A stretch of DNA of 64,000 nt from GCA-003244245 sp963712995 (GTDB taxonomy: Bacteria > Actinomycetota > Actinomycetes > Mycobacteriales > Pseudonocardiaceae), in contig CAVQKH010000025.1 of assembly GCA_963712995.1 (NCBI GenBank), positions 293,996 through 357,995 of the forward strand, given 5' to 3'. This document shows, piece after piece, positions 54,328 through 63,968 of this stretch (the first letter of the stretch is position 1; each line of letters opens with the position of its first letter). The position numbers and the translations under genes were made by a program. Under the pieces are notes generated by a model. It was not told the DNA's origin. It ran no database searches and was given only the letters and a program-made list of their open reading frames with translations.

Positions 54328-55326
54328 ATGGCTACACCGTCCCGTCGCGCCGTGGTCGTGGTGGCGTCCAACCGTGCGGCTGCCGGCGTGTATGCGGATC
54401 GCACCGGCCCAGTGATCGTCAACTGGCTGTGTGAGCGTGGCTACCAGACCCCAGATCCTGTGGTTGTGCCCGACGGTTCTCCGGTGCGTGACGCCGTGGC
54501 GGTGGCGGTAGCGGACGCGGTCGACGTGGTGCTGACCACTGGCGGTACCGGGATCAGCCCCACCGATCGCACGCCGGAGGCCACCGAGCCGTTACTCGAC
54601 CGGCGACTGCCGGGACTGGCGGACGCGATCCGCTCCGCCGGACTGCCTCAAGTACCCACCGCGGTGCTCTCCCGCGGTCTGGCCGGCGTGGCCGGGCAGA
54701 CATTGGTGGTCAATCTCCCAGGCTCCACCGGGGGAGTCCGCGACGGTCTTGCGGTCCTCGACCGGGTGCTTGACCATGCTGTCGAGCAGCTGCACGGCGC
54801 CGATCACGCCGGTAGCGGAACCGGTCAGCCGGCCCTGGAGGGTCACTCGCACACCCAACGACACAGTCACCCGCCGCCTCCCCAGGACCGCACACCCCCG
54901 ACGAGTGTCGTACTTCGCGCGGTGGTCACGGAGGTTCCGTTGGACGTCGAGGAGCACGCCCGTCTGGTGGCTCGCTCGGCCGCCGGCGCCGTGGTGAGTT
55001 TCTCCGGAGTGGTCCGCGACCACGATGAGGGCAAAGGAGTGCGCGCTCTGGAGTACTGCGGCCATCCCAGCGCTGCTGAGGTGATGAAGCGGGTGGCCGC
55101 CCAGATCACCGCGGCGCACCCCGAGGTGCTGGGACTGGCGGTCAGCCACCGGATCGGAGCACTGGCGATCGGTGATTCCGCGCTGGCTTGCGCGGTGGCA
55201 GCAGCGCACCGGGAGGCGGCCTTCGCGGCGTGCGCGGCGCTGGTCGACGAGGTGAAGCTCCAGTTACCGATCTGGAAGCGGCAGGAGTTCACCGACGGCG
55301 CTGAGCAATGGGTCAACGCTCCCTGA
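54328..55326 (+). CDS. Fused MoaB/Mog-type and MoaE protein
   Basis: The 332-aa product joins two molybdopterin enzymes. Residues 1-155 are MoaB/Mog-like (VVLTTGGTGISPTDRTPEAT, VVNLPGSTGG), which adenylates molybdopterin. A His/Pro-rich linker of about 30 residues (GHSHTQRHSHPPPP) follows. Residues 190-332 are MoaE, the large subunit of molybdopterin synthase (GAVVSFSGVVRDH, LEYCGHPSA, SHRIGALAIGD, catalytic-type VKLQLPIWKRQEF). AGGAGG lies 5 nt before the ATG. M. tuberculosis has these as separate genes (mog, moaE2). Confidence 0.95.
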   Translation: MATPSRRAVVVVASNRAAAGVYADRTGPVIVNWLCERGYQTPDPVVVPDGSPVRDAVAVAVADAVDVVLTTGGTGISPTDRTPEATEPLLDRRLPGLADAIRSAGLPQVPTAVLSRGLAGVAGQTLVVNLPGSTGGVRDGLAVLDRVLDHAVEQLHGADHAGSGTGQPALEGHSHTQRHSHPPPPQDRTPPTSVVLRAVVTEVPLDVEEHARLVARSAAGAVVSFSGVVRDHDEGKGVRALEYCGHPSAAEVMKRVAAQITAAHPEVLGLAVSHRIGALAIGDSALACAVAAAHREAAFAACAALVDEVKLQLPIWKRQEFTDGAEQWVNAP

Positions 55327-55343
55327 GCGAGACCTGGGGTTTG

Positions 55344-55592
55344 TCAACCTCCCGCAAACGGTGGCAGCACGTCCAACTCGGCGGTGGGCGGCAGCGGGGT
55401 GGCACGGTCGCGCACCGCGACGGAATCAAGAAGGAAGCTGCAGGCGGGCAGTACTTTGCCCAGGGGTTCACCATGGCGGGCGGCGATGGCGTCGAGCGCG
55501 TCGCCGACGGTGGCTCCCTCTCCGATGTCGACACGTTCACTGGGCACGCCGGCAGCGGCACGTGCTGCCGCGAAGTACCGCACGGTCACCAC
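55344..55592 (-). CDS. moaD: Molybdopterin synthase small subunit MoaD
   Basis: The 82-aa ubiquitin-like protein ends in the GG needed for thiocarboxylation (LPPFAGG) and starts VTVRYFAAARAAAG. It is on the strand opposite to its partner MoaE domain, with only 17 bp between the convergent stops. M. tuberculosis moaD2 has the same reversed orientation. The GTG at 55592 is followed by a second GTG codon, so the start could be one codon later. Confidence 0.93.
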   Translation of the reverse strand: MVTVRYFAAARAAAGVPSERVDIGEGATVGDALDAIAARHGEPLGKVLPACSFLLDSVAVRDRATPLPPTAELDVLPPFAGG

Positions 55593-55730
55593 GGTCAGGC
55601 CTCCGTTCTTCGTCTCAGCGGTGGCTCAACTCTACGTCGATGAGACCATTGCTTCATCGCCGTTGGCGGCACAATCCGTGAGCCGTTCATTTTCGCTCGT
55701 TGTGGTAGCGAACCGGACACGTCGAAGGGC

Positions 55731-55758
55731 TTGTGTTACTCAGGTGCGGATGTATTCT
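55731..55758 (+). promoter_or_regulatory. Likely promoter of the molybdate regulator, leaderless
   Basis: TTGTGT (55731-55736), a 16-bp spacer and TATTCT (55753-55758) lie 7 nt before GTG 55766. The expected transcription start falls on or next to the start codon, which predicts a leaderless or nearly leaderless mRNA. Confidence 0.55.
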
Positions 55759-55765
55759 GCACCGC

Positions 55766-56170
55766 GTGCCGCACTATCGGATGTCGGAGATTGCTGAGCT
55801 GTTCGGCGTAAGCGATGACACCGTCCGGCGCTGGGCGGATTCCGGGCAGCTGACCGCGATCCGCGACGCCGGGGGTCGCAAGGCCGTGGACGGGGTGGAA
55901 CTCGCGGCGTTTGCCAAGTCGCTGGCGCACGCCACACCTGACCCGTCGATGGTGGATCGCTCGGCACGGAACCGGTTCGTCGGGTTGGTCACCGAAGTGA
56001 TCTCGGACCGGGTGATGTCGCAGGTGGAGATCCAGTGCGGGTCACACCGGGTGGTCTCGCTGATGAGCACCGAAGCGGTGCGGGAACTGGGGCTCGCACC
56101 AGGGGTGCTCGCGGTGGCCGTGGTGAAGTCGACCCAGGTCGTGGTCGAGACCCCAGGAGGACGTGCATGA
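55766..56170 (+). CDS. MopI-type molybdate-responsive regulator (HTH + TOBE)
   Basis: The 134-aa product has a MerR-like helix-turn-helix at the N-terminus (YRMSEIAELFGVSDDTVRRWADSGQ, key VSDDTVRRWADSG) and one Mop/TOBE domain (NRFVGLVTEVISDRVMSQVEIQCG) that binds oxyanions. Proteins of this kind precede modABC in many actinobacteria. Its stop overlaps the modA ATG, so it likely responds to molybdate and controls transport. Confidence 0.9.
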   Translation: MPHYRMSEIAELFGVSDDTVRRWADSGQLTAIRDAGGRKAVDGVELAAFAKSLAHATPDPSMVDRSARNRFVGLVTEVISDRVMSQVEIQCGSHRVVSLMSTEAVRELGLAPGVLAVAVVKSTQVVVETPGGRA

Positions 56171-56922
56171 AACGGTTCGTGATCGTCGGTCTCGCGGCCG
56201 GGCTGGCCCTCGCCGGTTGCGCGCAGGCCGGGCCCGCGGCCCCACCGCGAGTGCCGGTCACGGTGCTGGCAGCCGCGTCGCTGGCGGAGGTGTTCATCGC
56301 GTTGCAGCCGCAGTTCGAAGCGGCCAATCCCGGTGCGCAGCTGCGGTTCAGTTTCGCCGGCTCATCGGATCTGGCTCAACAGATCGTCAACGGCGCACCC
56401 GCGGACGTCTTCGCCTCGGCCAACACCACGCAGATGAAGGTCGTCCAGGACGCGGGAAAACTCGCCGGTGAGCCGGAGCCGTTCGTCACCAACGTGCTCA
56501 CCATCGTGGTGCCTCCGGGCAACCCGAAGAACATCCGCTCGTTCGCCGATCTGGCCAAGCCAGGTGTCACCGAGGTCGTGTGCGCCCCGCAGGTGCCCTG
56601 CGGGGCCGCCGCCACCAAGATCGAGAAGACGACCAACATCAAGCTCAGTCCGGCCAGTGAGGAGCAGGACGTGCTCTCGGTGCTCTCCAAGGTCGAGGCC
56701 AAGGTCGCTGATGCCGGGCTGGTCTATGTCACCGACGCTCGCACCGCTGCGGGCAAGGTCGAGGAGATCAGCTTCCCGGAGGCCAGGACCGCGATCAACA
56801 CCTACCCCATTGCCGCGATCAACAACGCCCCGCAGGCTCGACTTGCGCAGGCCTTCGTAGCATTCGTCCGTAGCCCTGCGGCGCAACAGCGCTTCGCCGC
56901 CGCCGGCTTCGGGCCTGCCTGA
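56167..56922 (+). CDS. modA: Molybdate-binding lipoprotein ModA
   Basis: The 251-aa product has a lipoprotein signal with lipobox LAGC at about residue 18, then the ModA fold: VLAAASLAEVF, FSFAGSSDLAQQI, PADVFASAN, and VKVEAKVADAGLVYVTDA-like VEAKVADAGLVYVTD. The residues that bind the oxyanion (AAS, SS) are conserved. ATG 56167 overlaps the regulator stop. Confidence 0.95.
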   Translation: MKRFVIVGLAAGLALAGCAQAGPAAPPRVPVTVLAAASLAEVFIALQPQFEAANPGAQLRFSFAGSSDLAQQIVNGAPADVFASANTTQMKVVQDAGKLAGEPEPFVTNVLTIVVPPGNPKNIRSFADLAKPGVTEVVCAPQVPCGAAATKIEKTTNIKLSPASEEQDVLSVLSKVEAKVADAGLVYVTDARTAAGKVEEISFPEARTAINTYPIAAINNAPQARLAQAFVAFVRSPAAQQRFAAAGFGPA

Positions 56923-56958
56923 GCCGGGCCGGGTCGGACTCGCGAACCAGCGCCCGCG

Positions 56959-57771
56959 ATGACCCAGGTCAGGGATCCGCACCGGGTTCACACCGGACTG
57001 CCAGGTGTGCTGTGGCTACCGGCGCTGGGGGCGCTCGGGTTGATCTCGCTGCCGGTGATCGGGCTGGTTGTGCGGGCCCCCTGGTCCCGGTTTGTCGGTT
57101 TGGTCACCAGTGACGCGGCGCTCGCTGCGCTGAAGCTCTCGCTCCACACCGCCACGGTGTCCACCCTGCTGTGCGTGCTGCTCGGCGGGCCGCTGGCGGT
57201 GGTGCTGGCCCGCGGATCGGTTCCGGGTCTGCGGCTGCTGCGGTCGGTGGTGCTGCTCCCGCTGGTCCTGCCACCGGTGGTCGGCGGGCTGGCGTTGCTG
57301 TACCTGCTCGGCATCACCGGGTTCGCCGGGTACGCCTTGGACCTGGCCTTCGGGATACGTGTCCCGTTCACCACCACGGCAGTGGTGCTGGCGCAGACGT
57401 TCGTGGCGATGCCGTTTCTGGTGGTGAGCCTGGAAGGGGCGCTGCGCACCGGCGGGGAGCGCTACGAGTTGATCGCGGCAACGCTGGGAGCCACCCCCTG
57501 GAGGGTGTTCCGCCGGGTCACCGTCCCGCTGGTGCTGCCCGGTCTGGGCTCCGGAACGGTGCTCAGCTTCGCCCGTTGCCTGGGGGAGTTCGGCGCCACC
57601 ATCGCCTTCGCAGGCAGCCTGCAGGGCGTGACCAGGACCTTGCCGTTGGAGGTCTACCTGCAGCGGGAGACCGACGCCGACGGGGCGATCGTGCTGTCTC
57701 TGCTGCTCGTGGTGGTGGCCATCGCGGTGATTGTGGTGGGCCGCCCGCGCTCAGTGCAGGGTTTGTCGTGA
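56959..57771 (+). CDS. modB: Molybdate ABC transporter permease ModB
   Basis: The 270-aa protein has about six membrane helices and the permease EAA loop (YELIAATLGATPWRVFRRVTVPLVLPG). It forms the channel for ModA-delivered molybdate. It starts 36 bp after modA, and ends in a GTGA overlap with modC. Confidence 0.95.
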   Translation: MTQVRDPHRVHTGLPGVLWLPALGALGLISLPVIGLVVRAPWSRFVGLVTSDAALAALKLSLHTATVSTLLCVLLGGPLAVVLARGSVPGLRLLRSVVLLPLVLPPVVGGLALLYLLGITGFAGYALDLAFGIRVPFTTTAVVLAQTFVAMPFLVVSLEGALRTGGERYELIAATLGATPWRVFRRVTVPLVLPGLGSGTVLSFARCLGEFGATIAFAGSLQGVTRTLPLEVYLQRETDADGAIVLSLLLVVVAIAVIVVGRPRSVQGLS

Positions 57772-58853
57772 AGGCCGGGTTGCACGCCGAGGTCTGCCTC
57801 CGCCGTGGTGATTTCGCACTGGAGGCGACGGTGCGGGTCTCGCCCGGCGAGGTGGTGGCGGTGCTGGGGCGCAACGGATCCGGCAAGTCGACCCTGCTCG
57901 CGGCGGTTGCCGGGCTGCTGCGTCCGGACAGCGGACGGATCGTGCTGGGGGAGCGGGTGCTCACCGACACCGCCACCGGGGTGGCGCTGCCGCCGCACCG
58001 CCGCCGCATCGGGTTGCTGGCCCAGCAGCCGCTGCTGTTCCCGCACCTGTCCGTGCTGGACAACGTCGCGTTCGGCCCGCTGGCCACCGGGAGCGGACGC
58101 CGAGCTGCGCGGGAGGCAGCGCATCGGCACCTCACCGAGGTGGACGCGGTGCAGTTCGCTGCGCGGCGTCCCGGTCGCCTGTCTGGTGGGCAGGCGCAAC
58201 GCATCGCGCTGGCCCGCGCGCTGGCTTCGGAACCGGAGCTGCTGTTGCTGGATGAACCGCTCTCCGCGGTGGACGTGGAGTTCGCTCCCGCGCTGCGCTC
58301 GCTGCTGCAGGCGGTGCTGACCGACCGGATCGCGCTCATCGTGACTCACCAGGTGATCGACGCGTTGATGCTCGCCGACCAGGTGGTGGTGCTCGAGGGG
58401 GGCCGGGTGGTGGAGCAGGGCTCCACGCGGGAGGTGCTCACCCGGCCGCGCAGCACCTTCGCCGCGCGGCTCGCCGGGTTGAATCTGGTCTCCGGGACCG
58501 CGACGGCCGGTGGGCTACGAGCCGACGACGGCACTGAGCTGTCTGGTCTGATCGACTCCACCCCGGTGGGTGCCGCAGCGGTCGCGGTGTTCACTCCGGC
58601 GGCTGTGGCGGTCTACGTCGATCCGCCCAAGGGCAGCCCCCGCAATGTGATCTCCGACCGGGTCGAGGTCCTGGAGCCCAACGGCACGCTGGTCCGGGTG
58701 CGCGGTGCGGCCGGGCTGGCAGCCGACATCACACCCGCCGCTGCGGTGGAGCTGGGACTGCACACCGGCGGCGGGGTGTGGTTCGTGGTGAAGGCCGCTG
58801 AGGTCGCCGTGTACGGCACGAGTGGCTCGGGCGGGGCCGTGCGTTCGGGATGA
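57768..58853 (+). CDS. modC: Molybdate ABC transporter ATPase ModC
   Basis: The 361-aa product has Walker A GRNGSGKST, Q-loop QQPLLFPHL, signature LSGGQAQRIALARAL, Walker B LLLLDEPLSAVD and the switch His in IVTHQ. The C-terminal 100 residues contain a TOBE-type domain (NVISDRVEVLEPNG, VKAAEVAVY). It powers ModB. Confidence 0.95.
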   Translation: MKAGLHAEVCLRRGDFALEATVRVSPGEVVAVLGRNGSGKSTLLAAVAGLLRPDSGRIVLGERVLTDTATGVALPPHRRRIGLLAQQPLLFPHLSVLDNVAFGPLATGSGRRAAREAAHRHLTEVDAVQFAARRPGRLSGGQAQRIALARALASEPELLLLDEPLSAVDVEFAPALRSLLQAVLTDRIALIVTHQVIDALMLADQVVVLEGGRVVEQGSTREVLTRPRSTFAARLAGLNLVSGTATAGGLRADDGTELSGLIDSTPVGAAAVAVFTPAAVAVYVDPPKGSPRNVISDRVEVLEPNGTLVRVRGAAGLAADITPAAAVELGLHTGGGVWFVVKAAEVAVYGTSGSGGAVRSG

Positions 58854-59165
58854 GATCGCGTATTAACGGTCTCGTCGGTCACCGCGCGGTGTGCCGACGC
58901 CCTGGCTGGTCTCCACCGGGTGCACAGGCAGCTCGCGACGTCCAACTGCGAGGTCAGCTGGTCACGCAGCCGCCATGCGGCGGTCCGGCCGGGGTCGGGT
59001 GAAGGCATGGGCCGGTGGGTGGTGGCCGGAGCCCGAGATCGCCGCCGCCGTGTCGACTTTGTCTGCTATCGCCGGGAAGTCGGCGGGGGAACGGTCCCCG
59101 GACGGTCCGGTGGCTGGTTACCCTCAGTGCACGCTGGTGTTCGTGCGGCCAGATGGAGGGATGGT
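58854..59165. other. 312-bp gap after modC
   Basis: No gene is supported. The 59080-59110 stretch contains a GC-rich inverted segment (GGGGAACGGTCCCC) that may serve as a terminator for modABC. GGAGGG at 59155-59160 is the ribosome-binding site of the next gene. Confidence 0.45.
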
Positions 59166-60708
59166 ATGGGGGTTGACCAGCAGGGCAATGCGGTGTTGGG
59201 GGCGCTGTTGAGCGAGCTCACCTGGTCGCCCGGCCTGCTGGCCGAGGCGGTGAACGGCGTGCTCGGGCCCGGCTCGGTCGCGCGTAGCACCGTGTCGGAC
59301 TGGTTGCATCACGACCGGTTGCCCCGCGGTCCGTTGCCGACCGTGGTGGCCCACCTGATCTCCGACACCCTCGACCGGGAGGTCTCCCTCGACGAGCTGT
59401 GGTCGGGCCGGGCTCAGCCTGCCGAGCTGTGGGTGCCTGCCGATGCCGGGATGAACCGGCCCTGGACCCCGGCGGGTACCGTGCAGGTCTTGGACGACTG
59501 GCTCGGTCACACCGGAGGCTCGATCGGGATGGACCGCCGCAACTTCCTCGCGGTCAGTGGTGGCGCGCTCACCGCACCGGCATGGGCCTATGCCGACCAC
59601 CTCGGCACCCGGGGTGGCTCGTTCGCCACATCGACCGGCGATCGGCGCAGCATCACCATCACCTCCGCCATGGTGGACACGGTGGCCACCACCACCGCCG
59701 GGATCCGGAACCTCGGCGGTGTTGAAGGCGGGCACCAAGACACCGTGCACTTGGTCCACCACCACCTGAGGTATGTCGCCAGACTGCTCCGGCAGGCCAG
59801 GGTCACTCACCGGGCGGTCGCGGACCGGCTGCTCGCCGAATGGGCCCAGCTATCCCAGTTGGCCGGTTGGCTCGCCTATGACGCAGGCGAGCACGGTCTA
59901 TCCCAGCGGTACTTCACAGGCGGGCTGCATGCCGCACACCGCGGGGGACTGCGCAGTGGGTGTGTACCTGTTGGTCAGTATGAGCGGGACCGCGGTACAC
60001 CGGGGCCGGCTGGCCGATGGCGTCGACCTGGGCCGGGCCGCCCGGGACGCGGTCGAACTGGCCGATGCCGCGCATGAAGCGGCTCGCTCCACTCCCACTG
60101 CGGTGCGCGCGCTGGCTGCCACCCGGTTCGCGCTGGCCCAGGCAGCGGCCCGCAATACCCACGGCTTCCACGCCGCTGCGGACGAGGCTCGCATCCTGCT
60201 CGACACCCCCGGCGCGCTGGAGGGCTGCCCGCCCTACCTGACGTGGTTCGGGCCGGTTGCCTTGGAGCGTGACCTCGCCCAGAGCGCGCTCACCCTGGCT
60301 GGCGCTACCTCCCGGCAAAGACACCGCCTGCTCGACGGCGCGGAGGTGATCCTCGGCCGTACCGCCACCGATCCCGCCAGCACCCCGTGCGGCGCCGTGT
60401 ACCACGCCGCGTGGCTCGCCCGGGCGCACGTCGCGGCCGGCGACCTGGACCGGGCGGTACCCGCCGGGCTCAGCGCACTATGCCGGCTGCCCACCGTCCG
60501 CTCCCGCCACTGCGCGCTGGTGTTGTACCGGCTGGAAGCCGACCTCGCCGCCCTGCCACTCACCCACCGCCCGGCACCTGTCCGGTCCCTGTACGACCAC
60601 TCCGCGTGGAACTGGCCAACGCCGCGCACGAAGCTGCGGAATCGTCCCTGGCAGACCCCACGCTTTCGGGGGTCTCGTGGATGTGTGCACCTTTCTGCCC
60701 GCCTCTGA
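59166..60708 (+). pseudogene. TPR-type transcriptional regulator with a one-base insertion
   Basis: From ATG 59166 the product reads as a regulator with an N-terminal DNA-binding region (GSVARSTVSDWLHHDRLP), MDRRNFLAVSGGAL, and TPR-like helices. At the G run 59943-59947 one G is extra; removing it continues HRGDCAVGVYLLVSMSG to 60708, a 513-residue protein. The segment ELADAAHEAA (60055) recurs as ELANAAHEAA at 60609 in another frame, so a second change near the 3' end is possible. The family is common in streptomycetes; the target is unknown. Confidence 0.75.
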
Positions 60709-60754
60709 ACGGTCTCATGGATGCACTTGTGCACTCTCTCTCGCCCGCCCGGGT

Positions 60755-61621
60755 TCACGCGGCGTGACGGGCTTGGAGGGCGACACGGACGGTGCACACC
60801 ATCCGGTGCGGTTCGCGCAGGTGCTCGCGCGTGACGAAAACGACCTGCCAACCTGCGGCGTGCAGCCGGTTGAGCCGTTCCCGGTCCGATCCGACCTGCA
60901 ACGGCGCTCCATGCCATACACCGTCGTACTCGACGGCGAGCCGCTGGCGTGGGAAGGCCAGGTCGACCGTGGCCACCCATGATCCGCGGTGGCACACCGG
61001 GAACTGCACCTCGGGGCGCAGGCCGTCCAGCACCAGGTGCACCCGCATCCGGGATTCGGGCCGCGATTGCGCCCTCGGGTCGGCGAGCTCGAGGGCGCGC
61101 CGCGCCTGCACGATGCCGCAGTCGTGCCGATCCTTCACATATACCTCCATCTCTGCCCGTCCGACGAGGGCGGCGCGCAGCGCTGCGTCCAGATCGGCTA
61201 CCGCATCCGGGAGCTCGCGGTCGAGTAGCAGGTCGAAGGCAGTACGACGGCGGGTGGCGAGACCGATCCGGGACCACGGTGCTGCCTCGTCGGCGTTTAA
61301 CTCGCAACGGCGCAGGTCCACGCCCGTGCGGCGGAACATCCGGGTCCGGAGTCCGGCGACCACCTCGAGGGGATCACTGGGCAGCGCAAGCGGGACGCCG
61401 CGCAACGTCGCCGCCGACCGGCCGGTGATCACCGCGTCGGCCGGCAAGACCAAGGCGGCGCACTGGCAGCGCAACTCGTGCGTCAGTGCCGCCGAGGCAG
61501 GCACGTAGACGTCGCGGAACACCCGCCGGAACCGCGGACCAGCCAGCTGTCTACGGGTTACCAGCCCCGCCTCGATGGCTTCCGACCCGCGAAAAGCGCG
61601 GGTGCTCTGTTGACTACGCAT
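60755..61621 (-). CDS. DUF559-type protein with endonuclease-like C-terminus
   Basis: The 288-aa product combines an N-terminal winged region typical of AbiEi-like proteins (GLVTRRQLAGPRFRRVFRDVYVPA, key RFRRVFRDVYV) with a C-terminal DUF559/Vsr-like fold (WVATVDLAFPRQRLAVEYDG, with D, E and D/H candidates, and VVFVTREHL). Such genes are numerous in actinobacteria, with no established function. ATG 61621 is chosen since AGG lies 10 nt before it. Confidence 0.8.
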   Translation of the reverse strand: MRSQQSTRAFRGSEAIEAGLVTRRQLAGPRFRRVFRDVYVPASAALTHELRCQCAALVLPADAVITGRSAATLRGVPLALPSDPLEVVAGLRTRMFRRTGVDLRRCELNADEAAPWSRIGLATRRRTAFDLLLDRELPDAVADLDAALRAALVGRAEMEVYVKDRHDCGIVQARRALELADPRAQSRPESRMRVHLVLDGLRPEVQFPVCHRGSWVATVDLAFPRQRLAVEYDGVWHGAPLQVGSDRERLNRLHAAGWQVVFVTREHLREPHRMVCTVRVALQARHAA

Positions 61622-61757
61622 GGTGACGAACCTGCACGACACGAGCCTCCTGTCGAACAGCCATCACAGGCCCCGGTTATCCACGATCGAGCCGTCATGA
61701 GTAGCGAAAGAGTGCCCGAACGTTTATGAGAGAAAGTGTACAAGCATCCATGAGGCC

Positions 61758-63434
61758 GTGCCGAGCCGGGAGGTGTCGAGGTTGGCCGAGTCGTATGTGT
61801 CGGGCGTGTCGGCGCGCCCGCTGCTGGGTGACACGATCGGCGATGACTTCGACCGCTCGGTCGCTCGATTCGGCGAACGGGAGGCGCTGGTCGATCATCC
61901 GAGCGGGCGCCGGTGGACGTATTCGCAGTTGCGCGTCGAGGTGGACGCGCTGGCGTGCGGGCTGCTGCGTGCGGGGATCGGCAAAGGTGACCGGGTCGGT
62001 ATCTGGGCGCCGAACTGCCCGGAGTGGTTGTTCACGCAGTACGCCACCGCGAAGATCGGCGCGATCCTGGTCACCGTCAATCCCTCCTACCGGACCAGTG
62101 AACTGGAGTACGTACTCAACCAGGCAGGGATCAGACTGCTGATCGCCGCGAGGTCGTTCAAGACCGCCGACTACGCCGCGATGATCTCCGAGGTTCGGCC
62201 GCGCTGCACCGCGCTGAAAAACGTGCTGCTGATTGGTTCTCCCGAGTGGGATGCGCTACCGGTGCGTGGTGGTGATGCGACGGAGCTCGCGCAGATGCAG
62301 GCGATGCTGTCCTCGGACGACCCGATCAACATCCAGTACACCTCGGGCACCACCGGCTTCCCCAAGGGTGCCACGCTCTCGCACCACAACATCCTCAACA
62401 ACGGATATTTCGTCGGTGAGCTGTGCGGCTACACCGAAGCGGACCGGATCTGCGTGCCGGTCCCGCTCTACCACTGCTTCGGCATGGTGATGGGCAATCT
62501 GGCGGCCACCTCGCACGGCGCCTGCCTGGTCTACCCGGGGCCGTCGTTCGAGCCGGCGGCCACGCTGGCGGCCGTCGCGCAGCAGCGGTGCACCTCGCTG
62601 TACGGGGTGCCCACCATGTTCATCGCCATGCTGGCGGAGTTGAATTCGACAGAGCCCGGCTTCCAATCTTATGACCTGTCCTCGCTGCGTACCGGGATCA
62701 TGGCCGGTTCACCCTGCCCGGTCGAGGTCATGAAGCAGGTCGTCGAGCGGATGGGCATGACTGAGGTGACGATCTGCTACGGCATGACCGAGACCTCTCC
62801 GGTGTCCACCCAGACCCGGGCCGGCGACACGCTGGAGCAGCGGGTATCCACGGTCGGCCGGGTGCACCCGCATCTCGAAGTGAAGATCATCGACCCGGTC
62901 ACCGGTCTGACCGTGCCACGCGGGATCCCCGGCGAGCTGTGCACCCGCGGGTACTCGGTGATGCTGGGCTACTGGGAGCAGCCGGAGCGGACCGCCGAGG
63001 TGATCGACCAGGCCCGCTGGATGCACACCGGGGATATCGCGGTGATGGATTCCGAGGGCTACCTCAACATCACAGGACGGATCAAGGATATGATCATCCG
63101 GGGTGGTGAGAACGTGTACCCGCGGGAAATCGAGGAGTTTCTCTACACCCACCCGGATATCCTGGACGCTCAGGTGGTCGGCGTGCCCGATACGCGCTAC
63201 GGAGAGGAGCTGTGTGCCTGGGTACGGCTGCGGCCTGGTGCCCCGCAGCTCACTGCCGAGGCGTTGCGGGAGTACGCCACCGGCAAACTCGCGTACTTCA
63301 AGATCCCTCGGTACGTCCACGTGGTGGAGGAGTTCCCGATGACCGTCACCGGCAAGGTTCGCAAGGCGGAGATGCGCGAACGCTCGGTGCAGTTGCTCGG
63401 GTTGGGCGCCTTCGCCGCCACGAAGTACGCCTGA
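61758..63434 (+). CDS. Medium/long-chain acyl-CoA synthetase (AMP-forming)
   Basis: The 558-aa product has the adenylation motifs YTSGTTGFPKGATLSH, YGMTETSP, WMHTGDIAVMD, GRIKDMIIRGGENVYP and the catalytic lysine in VTGKVRKAEM. It activates a fatty or related acid to an acyl-CoA via an acyl-adenylate. It is closest in type to FadD35/medium-chain ligases; the exact substrate is unknown. The GTG start at 61758 lies 136 bp from the divergent DUF559 gene. Confidence 0.93.
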   Translation: MPSREVSRLAESYVSGVSARPLLGDTIGDDFDRSVARFGEREALVDHPSGRRWTYSQLRVEVDALACGLLRAGIGKGDRVGIWAPNCPEWLFTQYATAKIGAILVTVNPSYRTSELEYVLNQAGIRLLIAARSFKTADYAAMISEVRPRCTALKNVLLIGSPEWDALPVRGGDATELAQMQAMLSSDDPINIQYTSGTTGFPKGATLSHHNILNNGYFVGELCGYTEADRICVPVPLYHCFGMVMGNLAATSHGACLVYPGPSFEPAATLAAVAQQRCTSLYGVPTMFIAMLAELNSTEPGFQSYDLSSLRTGIMAGSPCPVEVMKQVVERMGMTEVTICYGMTETSPVSTQTRAGDTLEQRVSTVGRVHPHLEVKIIDPVTGLTVPRGIPGELCTRGYSVMLGYWEQPERTAEVIDQARWMHTGDIAVMDSEGYLNITGRIKDMIIRGGENVYPREIEEFLYTHPDILDAQVVGVPDTRYGEELCAWVRLRPGAPQLTAEALREYATGKLAYFKIPRYVHVVEEFPMTVTGKVRKAEMRERSVQLLGLGAFAATKYA

Positions 63435-63581
63435 GGCTGATCTTATGTGGCGAGAGAGGCCCGAAATGCGGCCGGAAGTCGTAAACTGGGCCGTACGCGT
63501 CCCGGGTGCGTTCGGGGCGCGTTCGTCTTGCGGGTCGTGCACCCCCGGCAGGCGGTACTCCACGAGGGAACGGTGAGGTCA

Positions 63582-63968
63582 GTGCCGACCGGCAAGGTCA
63601 AGTGGTACGACGCGGGTAAAGGCTTCGGATTCGTCACTCAGGACGGGGGTGCCGACGTCTACGTGCGCTCCACTGCGCTCCCCGCTGGCGTGACAGATCT
63701 CAAGACCGGCCAGCGGGTCGAGTTCGGAGTGGCCGACGGGCGACGCGGCCCGCAGGCGCTGTCCGTGCGGTTGCTGGAGTCGCCACCGTCGGTGGCGGAG
63801 GCCCGGCGCCGACCCGCCGAGGAGCTGCACGGCATGATCGACGACATGATCAGGTTGCTGGAGTCAGGTGTCCAGCCCGACCTGCGACGTGGTCGCTATC
63901 CCGACCGCCGCACCACCAAACGCATCGGCGAGCTCGTGCGCGCGGTCGCCCACGAGCTCGACCCCTAA
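63582..63968 (+). CDS. cspB: Cold-shock domain protein with C-terminal extension
   Basis: The 128-aa product has a cold-shock domain at residues 1-65 with RNP1 KGFGFV and RNP2-like VYVRSTAL, followed by a helical extension of about 60 residues (ELHGMIDDMIRLLESGVQPDLR...KRIGELVRAVAHELD). M. tuberculosis CspB (Rv0871) has the same two-part build and the same place at the end of the moa block. GTG 63582 gives MPTGKVKWYD, the family start; GTG 63573 would add three residues. Confidence 0.92.
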   Translation: MPTGKVKWYDAGKGFGFVTQDGGADVYVRSTALPAGVTDLKTGQRVEFGVADGRRGPQALSVRLLESPPSVAEARRRPAEELHGMIDDMIRLLESGVQPDLRRGRYPDRRTTKRIGELVRAVAHELDP

